This document shows, in pieces, positions 1-5,563 of a stretch of DNA of 6,021 bases. This DNA comes from Nitrospina sp. (lineage in GTDB: Bacteria > Nitrospinota > Nitrospinia > Nitrospinales > VA-1), in contig JABJCF010000209.1 in assembly GCA_018665625.1 (NCBI GenBank), forward strand, positions 1 to 6,021. Direction: 5' to 3'. The notes beneath the pieces are model-generated. The model was not told the DNA's origin. It did no database searches and saw only the letters and a program-made list of their open reading frames with translations. How positions within the stretch are numbered: position 1 is the stretch's first letter; every line of letters begins with the position of its first letter. The position numbers and the translations under genes were made by a program.

Positions 1-280
1 TCGGCATAAACGAAAAGGTGTGCAGGAAATGAGCCGAGGTACTCTAGAACAACTTTATCTCTCCATGCGCTTTGGCTTGATCGAAGAATATGAAAGCAGA
101 TCCGAACCTTTACCCGCTGTTTTGGATGACGTGTTCGTTAATTTTGATGACGAGCGAGATAAAAGGTTGATAGAAGTACTCAATCAGTTTGGCCAACAAC
201 GCCAAGTCATCGTCCTCACCTGTCACCAACGCTCCCTCGAAGCCTACCAAAACATCGGCGCCCACCAAGTCACCTTTTAA
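1..280 (+). CDS. C-terminal end of a YhaN-type SMC/RecF-like AAA ATPase (5' truncated)
   Basis: The reading frame is open from base 2 to the TAA at 278-280, giving 92 residues; the gene begins upstream of the window. Visible motifs are those of the C-terminal ATPase lobe of SMC/Rad50/RecF-like proteins. They are an ABC-type signature MSRGTLEQLYL (visible residues 10-20), a Walker B segment PAVLDD (38-43), a following D-loop-like stretch NFDDER (47-52) and an H-loop TCHQ (73-76). The wording of the signature and the 'DD.FVNFDDER' block match the YhaN family, large coiled-coil ATPases often encoded beside an SbcD/YhaO-like nuclease and thought to act on DNA; that role is family knowledge. The Walker A, coiled coil and any partner gene lie outside the window. 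The next gene starts 86 bases later behind its own promoter-like sequence, so I infer no functional link. The GTG at base 20 is an internal codon, not a start. Confidence 0.88.
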   Translation, partial: RHKRKGVQEMSRGTLEQLYLSMRFGLIEEYESRSEPLPAVLDDVFVNFDDERDKRLIEVLNQFGQQRQVIVLTCHQRSLEAYQNIGAHQVTF

Positions 281-302
281 TCAAAAAGAGGAAAGTATCA
301 AC

Positions 303-334
303 TTGACAGGGAAAGTCCTTTCTGCGAATATAAA
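303..334 (+). promoter_or_regulatory. candidate promoter of the TetR gene
   Basis: A perfect TTGACA -35 hexamer lies at 303-308. The best nearby -10-like hexamer is TATAAA at 329-334, five of six matches, but the spacer is 20 bases, longer than the usual 16-18. At 17-18 bases only three-of-six matches exist. The element sits between the upstream ATPase stop and the regulator start, and the candidate operator begins at 333, overlapping the -10. The placement is convincing, the spacing is not. Confidence 0.4.
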
Positions 335-358
335 TGAATATTTAATAATTTATTCATT
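333..358 (+). promoter_or_regulatory. inverted repeat, candidate TetR operator
   Basis: AATGAATA (333-340) and its exact reverse complement TATTCATT (351-358) are separated by 10 bases. The repeat ends 8 bases before the ATG of the regulator and overlaps the proposed -10. A palindrome in this position ahead of a tetR gene is the usual arrangement for autorepression. The spacer is AT-only, so the DNA is AT-rich throughout and part of the symmetry could be chance. One more copy of the AATGAATA half lies at 980-987, ahead of the exporter gene. Confidence 0.45.
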
Positions 359-366
359 ATTTACAA

Positions 367-963
367 ATGAAGCTAGCCCAGGAAACGACAGAAGCAACCA
401 AGCACGATATCCTCGACAAGGCGTTTGCGCGGTTCGGTCACTACGGATTCGGTAAAACCACCATGGCTGAAATCGCCAAAGATTGCGATATGTCAGCGGG
501 CAACCTTTACCGCTACTTCGAAAACAAAAAGGAAATCGGCGCCGGTTGCGCCCGACGCTGTATGCAACAAAAACTAGAGTTAGTGCGGGAAATTGTTCGG
601 AACAAAAAACTGAACCCCTCCAAAAAACTGCAGCGGTTCACCCTGGACATCCTCGACTATATGCACCAGCAGTTTGCTGATCAGCCTGCTTTAATGGAAC
701 TGGTAGATTTCATTTCCCGCGAGCGTTGGGACATCGTACAACAATACATGGATCAGGAAAGATCATTGCTTTCAGAAATCCTTTCAGAGGGAAACCGCTC
801 CGGCGATTTCAATATCCCGGATGTTTTGGAAACCGCAAAATGGATTCAGGCCTCCTTAATCAAATTTATCGCTCCAAGATATATGGATGCATTCCCACTG
901 AAAGAATTAAGAAAAGAAGCAAGCGGTGTAACGGCTTTACTGATCGAAGGACTCAAAGCTTAA
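367..963 (+). CDS. TetR/AcrR-family transcriptional regulator
   Basis: The product is 198 residues, normal for TetR regulators. The N-terminal DNA-binding domain spans roughly residues 10-57. Helix 1 is ILDKAFARFGHYGFGKTTM (15-33), followed by the helix-turn-helix AEIAKDCDMSAGNLYRYFENKKEI (from 34), with the hallmark GNLYRYFENK at 45-54. The rest is an alpha-helical, poorly conserved ligand-binding and dimerisation region whose inducer cannot be predicted. The ATG at 367 places the HTH at the usual distance from the N-terminus. There is no clear Shine-Dalgarno sequence; the leader reads TTATTTACAA. The gene is co-directional with the exporter 48 bases downstream, and no terminator is visible between them, so it probably heads the operon and controls itself and the transport genes. 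Regulation as a repressor is family knowledge; the target is inferred from position. Confidence 0.93.
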   Translation: MKLAQETTEATKHDILDKAFARFGHYGFGKTTMAEIAKDCDMSAGNLYRYFENKKEIGAGCARRCMQQKLELVREIVRNKKLNPSKKLQRFTLDILDYMHQQFADQPALMELVDFISRERWDIVQQYMDQERSLLSEILSEGNRSGDFNIPDVLETAKWIQASLIKFIAPRYMDAFPLKELRKEASGVTALLIEGLKA

Positions 964-979
964 TATTTTTTATAAACAA

Positions 980-1011
980 AATGAATAATTTTAAAAATAA
1001 TTACTACAAAT
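980..1011 (+). promoter_or_regulatory. AT-rich leader of the exporter gene with a copy of the operator half-site
   Basis: The 48-base gap between regulator and exporter is almost entirely A and T. It contains AATGAATA at 980-987, identical to the left arm of the inverted repeat before the regulator, and ends with TACAAAT next to the ATG, as the regulator leader does (TACAA then ATG). The matching right arm at the same spacing is badly degenerate (TAATTACT instead of TATTCATT). No convincing -35/-10 pair and no Shine-Dalgarno sequence are seen. It may be a weak secondary regulator site or merely similar AT-rich sequence. Confidence 0.25.
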
Positions 1012-3339
1012 ATGAACAATAACCCTAACAATGGCTTTGGCGGATGGGTACTCCAATTTCGCTGGTGGATCATTCTCGCCACATTATTGCTCGTCTTATC
1101 AGCGGCATCAGGAGCACGTTTTCTAAGTTTTTCCACCGACTACCGGGTATTTTTCAGTAAAGACAATCCGCAATTAGTGGCTTTCGAAACTTTGCAAAAT
1201 ACCTACACAAAAAACGACAACGTGATGTTCGCAGTGGAACCTAAAGACGGAAAAGTCTTCACACGTGAAACTCTCGCGATCATCGAAGAGATCACTCAAG
1301 CGTCATGGAAAATCCCCTACTCTTTACGCGTCGATTCCATTACAAACTTTCAATACACCTGGGCTGATGCCGATGACCTTATAGTCCAGGACCTCGTTGA
1401 AAATGCCGCATCGTTCACCAATGAACAATTAAAAAAAGTTCAGGCAGTGGCTCTCGCCGAACCCCTACTGCTAAATCGACTGATCACTAAAAAAACAGAT
1501 TTAACCGGGGTCAACGTTACAATCAATCTCCCCCATAAATCTATTACCGAGACTCCAGAGGTTGCGGCGTTTGTCCGTAATATGCAAGACAAGTTTGAGG
1601 AAAAATATCCTTCCATAAAAATTTATCTCACCGGTGTGGTTTTCATGGACAACGCTTTTAATGAGGCGGGGGAAGGAGACATGAAATCCCTTGTGCCTAT
1701 TATGTATGGCATTGTTCTTATCATAATGGCACTCACTCTTCGTACCTTTTGGGGAACTTTCACTACAATTTTGATTATGGCATTTTCGATTTTGACAGGA
1801 ATGGGTCTTGCCGGTTGGTCAGGAATTCTTTTAACCCCCATTTCCGCAAATGCTCCAACGATTATTCTCACGCTTGCAGTTGCAGACAGCATTCATATCC
1901 TGGTCACCTTATTTTATGAAATGCGTCATGGCAAAACCAAATACGAAGCCATCAAGGAATCGCTACGAGTAAATCACCAGCCTGTTTTCATAACAAGCAT
2001 CACCACAGCTATTGGTTTTTTAAGCTTGAATTTTAGTGACTCCCCGCCCTTTCGTGATCTGGGGAATATCGTTGCGATGGGTGTGATGGCAGCCTATGTC
2101 TATTCTGTATTTTTTCTTCCAGCAATAATCTCCCTCTTGCCTTTACGCGTAAAAACAGGGTCTACATCTCATAATGGGTGGATCGATTCTCTCGGAGACT
2201 GGGTTATCAGCAATCGCAGGCCCCTTTTTTGGGGAATGATGACCTTGATCATCGCTCTTTCTGCTCAGATACCTCGAATTGAAATAGATGAAAAATTTAA
2301 TGAATATTTTGATACCCGTTACCAGTTTCGCGTCGACAACGATTATGTAGAAGAGCACCTGACTGGATTCGAGTCTATCGAATATTCACTCAAAGCCGGA
2401 GAATCGGGCGGCATCAGCAATCCTGAATATCTTAAAAAAGTAGCGGAATTTGCGGACTGGTATCGGCAACAGCCCGGCGTCATGTATGTCAGCACGCTCA
2501 CCGACACCATGAAACGGCTGAATAAAAATATGCATGGTGATGACGAGGCTTATTATCGTTTACCCAATGAACGCGACCTTTCCGCACAATATCTGTTGTT
2601 ATACGAACTGTCGCTGCCGTTTGGGTTAGATCTGAACAACCAGATAAACATCGACAAATCTTCGACACGATTCACGGCCATACTTGAAAGTGTTTCAACA
2701 CAAACCGCCTTGGACCTCGAAAATTCTGCTCAAGAATGGCTGAAGAAAAACGCCCCACCAGAAATGGCTTCACACGGGGCCAGCCCACTCATCATGTTTT
2801 CGCATATCGCCATGCGCAATATCGACAGCATGATGTCTGGAACCTTTCTCGCCCTACTTTTAATTTCGGCAATTTTGGTAGGGGTTTTAAAAAGTTTTAA
2901 ACTCGGACTCATCAGCACCATCCCCAACCTCGTTCCCGTTTTCATGACTTTTGGAATATGGGCGGTTTTCGTGGGTCATATTGGCATGGCAGTTTCTGTC
3001 GTCGCGCCTGTCGCCCTGGGGATTATTGTGGATGACACCGTACATTTTCTTAGTAAATACAGAAGAGCCCGCTACGAGTTGGGGAAAAGCGAGGAGGAAG
3101 CCGTTCGATATTCATTCCACACCGTTGGAACCGCATTGTTTCTGACATCTATCATTCTAGTATGTGGATTCTTTGTGCTCACTTTATCAGGGTTTCGTAT
3201 GAATGTGCATTTAGGGTTTATGACCACCATTGCCATTTTATGTGCGCTGGTTGCAGACTTTCTGTTCCTACCCACTCTACTGATGGGGAAGCCAAACCGT
3301 GCAGAGCAAGCGCAGAAACAAGTTAAAATCACAAGCTAG
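1012..3339 (+). CDS. RND/MMPL-type exporter (predicted RND superfamily, COG1033-like)
   Basis: The product is a 775-residue inner-membrane protein with the duplicated six-plus-six helix layout of the RND superfamily. TM1 is about residues 18-38 and is followed by the family block STDYRVFFSKDNPQL (41-55). A first periplasmic domain spans about 40-223 and TM2-6 about 226-378. TM7 is about 404-421, followed by a second periplasmic domain (about 422-605) and TM8-12 (about 607-758). The TM4 motif VADSIH (D292) is mirrored in TM10 by VDDTVH (D674, D675); acidic residues there carry the proton relay in RND pumps. TM12 has ADFLFLPTLL (D749), typical of the family. At about 775 residues it is shorter than AcrB-type pumps (about 1,000 or more) and matches the MMPL/HpnN-like group, members of which move lipids. 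No membrane-fusion protein or TolC-like gene is present; a LolA-like protein and a barrel follow instead. The substrate is unknown. Confidence 0.93.
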   Translation: MNNNPNNGFGGWVLQFRWWIILATLLLVLSAASGARFLSFSTDYRVFFSKDNPQLVAFETLQNTYTKNDNVMFAVEPKDGKVFTRETLAIIEEITQASWKIPYSLRVDSITNFQYTWADADDLIVQDLVENAASFTNEQLKKVQAVALAEPLLLNRLITKKTDLTGVNVTINLPHKSITETPEVAAFVRNMQDKFEEKYPSIKIYLTGVVFMDNAFNEAGEGDMKSLVPIMYGIVLIIMALTLRTFWGTFTTILIMAFSILTGMGLAGWSGILLTPISANAPTIILTLAVADSIHILVTLFYEMRHGKTKYEAIKESLRVNHQPVFITSITTAIGFLSLNFSDSPPFRDLGNIVAMGVMAAYVYSVFFLPAIISLLPLRVKTGSTSHNGWIDSLGDWVISNRRPLFWGMMTLIIALSAQIPRIEIDEKFNEYFDTRYQFRVDNDYVEEHLTGFESIEYSLKAGESGGISNPEYLKKVAEFADWYRQQPGVMYVSTLTDTMKRLNKNMHGDDEAYYRLPNERDLSAQYLLLYELSLPFGLDLNNQINIDKSSTRFTAILESVSTQTALDLENSAQEWLKKNAPPEMASHGASPLIMFSHIAMRNIDSMMSGTFLALLLISAILVGVLKSFKLGLISTIPNLVPVFMTFGIWAVFVGHIGMAVSVVAPVALGIIVDDTVHFLSKYRRARYELGKSEEEAVRYSFHTVGTALFLTSIILVCGFFVLTLSGFRMNVHLGFMTTIAILCALVADFLFLPTLLMGKPNRAEQAQKQVKITS

Positions 3340-3345
3340 GTATTT

Positions 3346-3350
3346 AGGAG
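3346..3350 (+). promoter_or_regulatory. Shine-Dalgarno sequence that decides the start of the LolA-like gene
   Basis: AGGAG at 3346-3350 lies 8 bases before the ATG at 3359. The reading frame is also open further upstream, to an ATG at 3299 inside the exporter gene. That start would add 20 charged residues ahead of an otherwise ideal signal peptide, so 3359 is the better start. Confidence 0.85.
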
Positions 3351-3358
3351 ACGTTACT

Positions 3359-4141
3359 ATGAAACATTTTTATATATTCCTGACATTTACATTACTATGG
3401 GTCGCGCCCGTATTTGCGGAGACCCCTGAAGAAAAGGGACTCTCCATAGCGAAAGAAGACGATAAAAGAGATAACGGCTTTAAAGATTTTACCGCCAATA
3501 TGGTAATGCTATTAAAAAACAAACAAGGCGAGGAAAGCAGTCGGCACATTCGAAATAAGACTTTAGAAGTCGAAGGCGACGGCGACAAATCGATTTCAAT
3601 TTTCGATCGCCCCCGAGATGTAAAAGGCACCGCCTTACTCAACTTTACCCACAAAGTTGGCACCGACGATCAGTGGCTTTATTTACCCGCCCTTAAACGT
3701 GTTAAGCGAATCAGCTCTTCCAATAAATCGGGATCTTTTATGGGAAGCGAATTTGCCTATGAAGATGTCACCAGTCAAGAGGTAGAAAAATACAACTATA
3801 AATGGATCCGCGATGAAGAACATAAAGGCGAATTAAGTTTTGTTTTTGAACGCTATCCGGTTTATAAAAATTCAGGCTACACACGGCAAGTCGTTTGGCT
3901 AGACAAAAAAGATTACAAAATATTGAAAATAGAATTTTTTGATCGAAAAAATTCACCACTAAAAACATTAACGCAATCTGATTTCAAACAATATCTCGAC
4001 AAGTTTTGGTATCCCGGAAAAATGTTTATGGAAAATCATCAGACAGGAAAAAGCACCCTGCTTACCTGGACGGATTATAAATTTCACAACGGTCTTTCAG
4101 ACAAAGACTTCAACAGAAATAGTCTTAAGCGCGCTCGCTGA
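3359..4141 (+). CDS. LolA-like periplasmic protein, 'outer membrane lipoprotein-sorting' family
   Basis: The product is 260 residues. Residues 1-20 form a Sec signal peptide (KH n-region, hydrophobic FYIFLTFTLLWV, cleavage after APVFA), with no lipobox cysteine, so the mature protein should be soluble in the periplasm. The body is beta-rich and carries DDQWLYLPALKRVKRI (103-118) and SFMGSEFAYEDV (126-137). I recognise these blocks as typical of the LolA-like family annotated as outer membrane lipoprotein-sorting proteins (Pfam LolA_like, COG2834 type). Relatives of LolA fold into an open half-barrel that shields acyl chains, so a hydrophobic-cargo carrier role is plausible, but this subfamily is not known to act on lipoproteins. 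It starts 19 bases after the exporter and ends 2 bases before the barrel gene, in one operon. A longer in-frame start at 3299 is rejected because of the Shine-Dalgarno sequence and signal peptide at 3359. Confidence 0.88.
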   Translation: MKHFYIFLTFTLLWVAPVFAETPEEKGLSIAKEDDKRDNGFKDFTANMVMLLKNKQGEESSRHIRNKTLEVEGDGDKSISIFDRPRDVKGTALLNFTHKVGTDDQWLYLPALKRVKRISSSNKSGSFMGSEFAYEDVTSQEVEKYNYKWIRDEEHKGELSFVFERYPVYKNSGYTRQVVWLDKKDYKILKIEFFDRKNSPLKTLTQSDFKQYLDKFWYPGKMFMENHQTGKSTLLTWTDYKFHNGLSDKDFNRNSLKRAR

Positions 4142-4143
4142 TC

Positions 4144-5358
4144 ATGCTCAAATCTTATTCAACAAGGTGTGCCATTTTATTTATTTTGGTCCTCGGTTTA
4201 TTTCTTAATTCTTCGCCTAAAGTTTTTGCGCACGAAATTTCAGGCTATGCAGAAGGGGAACTTCGACTGTTTCCCAATGAAGCTTTGTATCCAGGCCAGA
4301 ACGAACAGTCAGCCTCCTTTGCCTTCCAGCCAGAGTATTACCATGAATTTAAGAGTGGTAGCAGTTTCACCTTTGTTCCTTTTGTGCGAGTCGACAGTGG
4401 TGACCAAGAACGCACTCACTTTGACATACGTGAGTTTACCTTTCTCTGGCTCGAAGAAGATTTTGAATTAAGAGTCGGAGTAAGAAAAGTTTTTTGGGGT
4501 ACGACCGAAGTCCTCCATCTGGTAGACATCATCAACCAAACCGACTTAGTGGAAAACACCGACACAGAAGACAAGCTAGGCCAACCTATGGCCAACCTGT
4601 CCTTTTCCCGCGACTGGGGAACGGTAGATTTATTCTGGTTGCCTTTTTTCCGCGAACGAAGTTTCGCAGGGACGGGTGGCAGGCTGCGCGGGGCTACTAT
4701 CGTTGACGAAAACCGCGTTCAATATGAAAGTGCCGCCGAAGAATGGCATAGCGATTGGGCATTCCGCTACTCCCATACATTGGGCGATATCGATCTCGGC
4801 ATCTCCCAGTTCATAGGGACCAATCGCGATCCAACTTTGCTAGATGGAACCGATTCCAACGGCAATGCCATAAAAATTCCAAGATACGAACAAATCAAAC
4901 AAACCAGTCTCGATGTTTCCTATGTTGTGGGTGACTGGCTGTGGAAACTCGAATCCTTATACCGGACCGGTCAGGGCAACGACGACTATTTTGCCTGGAC
5001 GGGTGGATTCGAATACACCTTCGTAGGTGTTCTAGAATCAGGTATGGACCTGGGTCTGATAGGGGAATGGATGTTTGATACCCGGGAAGAAGAAGCCACA
5101 ACCGCATTTGAAAACGATATCGCAACCGGAATCCGCCTCGCAGTCAACGATGCTTCCAGCACCGAAGCGCTCTTGGGATGGGTGCAAGATCTGGACACAT
5201 CCGCTCGCTTTCTTTTTCTGGAAGCCAGCCGAAGGTTTGGCGACAACTGGCTCCTGACCGCCGAGTTACGCACCTTCCTCAACCAACCCATAGAAGACTT
5301 TCTGTTTGAACAACGTGATGACGAAATTCTGCAAATAGAACTCGCCTACTACTTCTAG
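4144..5358 (+). CDS. outer-membrane beta-barrel protein of the exporter operon, conserved uncharacterised family
   Basis: The product is 404 residues. Residues 1-29 are a signal peptide (basic MLKSYSTR, hydrophobic AILFILVLGLFL, cleavage after KVFA). The mature chain is a series of short amphipathic strands rich in aromatic residues. It ends LQIELAYYF, with alternating hydrophobic positions L396, I398, L400, Y402 and a terminal F404, the classical recognition signal for outer-membrane barrel assembly. A striking segment, KVFWGTTEVLHLVDIINQTD (115-134) followed by LVEN and EDKLGQPM, looks strongly constrained. I recognise it from uncharacterised proteins encoded beside RND and LolA-like genes, distantly reminiscent of DUF1302-type proteins. 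The ATG lies 2 bases after the preceding TGA with no Shine-Dalgarno sequence, so translational coupling is likely. Its role as the outer-membrane exit or acceptor of the system is inferred from location and context only. Confidence 0.85.
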   Translation: MLKSYSTRCAILFILVLGLFLNSSPKVFAHEISGYAEGELRLFPNEALYPGQNEQSASFAFQPEYYHEFKSGSSFTFVPFVRVDSGDQERTHFDIREFTFLWLEEDFELRVGVRKVFWGTTEVLHLVDIINQTDLVENTDTEDKLGQPMANLSFSRDWGTVDLFWLPFFRERSFAGTGGRLRGATIVDENRVQYESAAEEWHSDWAFRYSHTLGDIDLGISQFIGTNRDPTLLDGTDSNGNAIKIPRYEQIKQTSLDVSYVVGDWLWKLESLYRTGQGNDDYFAWTGGFEYTFVGVLESGMDLGLIGEWMFDTREEEATTAFENDIATGIRLAVNDASSTEALLGWVQDLDTSARFLFLEASRRFGDNWLLTAELRTFLNQPIEDFLFEQRDDEILQIELAYYF

Positions 5359-5373
5359 TGGCGAGCCGCCACT
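5357..5373 (+). terminator. GC-rich hairpin overlapping the barrel stop codon, possible weak terminator
   Basis: AGTGGCG (5357-5363), loop AGC, CGCCACT (5367-5373) form a perfect 7-bp stem, extendable by one U-G pair using the T of the stop codon. The final two bases of the TAG are inside the stem. There is no U-tract after it, so it does not meet the definition of an intrinsic terminator; it could pause polymerase, protect the mRNA 3' end, or precede Rho-dependent termination. It lies exactly at the operon end. Confidence 0.45.
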
Positions 5374-5489
5374 GACCATTTGTCAAAACCCATCAAGCGA
5401 AACCTTCACGCAAAAGCTGCTAGAAATGGCTTTCAATACTTTCCCCCGATAAGAGGGAAGTAAAAAAGGCAAACCGAAAACCAATCCAT

Positions 5490-5519
5490 TTGGTTATAGT
5501 TTTATTAATAATATTTAAT
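5490..5519 (+). promoter_or_regulatory. possible upstream alternative promoter in AT-rich DNA
   Basis: TTGGTT (5490-5495) and TTTAAT (5514-5519) are separated by 18 bases, with four-of-six and five-of-six matches to the sigma-70 boxes. Start of transcription would be near 5526, giving a leader of about 38 bases for the gene at 5564. In a run this rich in A and T, such matches arise easily. It may instead act as an AT-rich upstream element for the promoter at 5530-5557. Confidence 0.2.
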
Positions 5520-5529
5520 TTTGTCCCGC

Positions 5530-5557
5530 TTCCCAAGAAGTAAGGGTCTGGTATAAT
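5530..5557 (+). promoter_or_regulatory. extended -10 promoter abutting the start codon of the last gene
   Basis: A perfect TATAAT (5552-5557) is preceded by TGG at 5549-5551, making a textbook extended -10 (TGnTATAAT). A -35-like TTCCCA (5530-5535, four of six) lies 16 bases upstream. With the normal 6-7 bases from the -10 to the start of transcription, the transcript would begin at about 5563-5565, that is, on the ATG at 5564. Confidence 0.55.
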
Positions 5558-5563
5558 GGCCAT

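Noticed and set aside
311..322. Small palindrome GAAAGTCCTTTC between the promoter boxes of the regulator gene
   Set aside because: The perfectly paired arms are only four or five bases with a tiny loop, which is too short to separate from chance; the 333-358 repeat is the better operator candidate.
986..1003. AT-only symmetry TAATT...AATTA as a hairpin or second operator
   Set aside because: Such symmetry is expected in nearly pure A/T sequence, and the stem would be unstable.
981..1022. A 13-codon ORF (MNNFKNNYYKYEQ) overlapping the exporter start, as a possible leader peptide
   Set aside because: It has no Shine-Dalgarno sequence, its composition is what AT-rich DNA gives by chance, and no attenuator-like hairpins are visible around it.
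3299..3358. Longer N-terminus for the LolA-like protein, starting inside the exporter gene
   Set aside because: The extra 20 residues are charged and precede a complete signal peptide, while the ATG at 3359 has AGGAG at 8 bases.
5440..5460. Imperfect hairpin TTCCC/GGGAA as a terminator for the transport operon
   Set aside because: The stem is only five pairs plus one U-G with a nine-base loop, and it is followed by A-rich rather than T-rich sequence.
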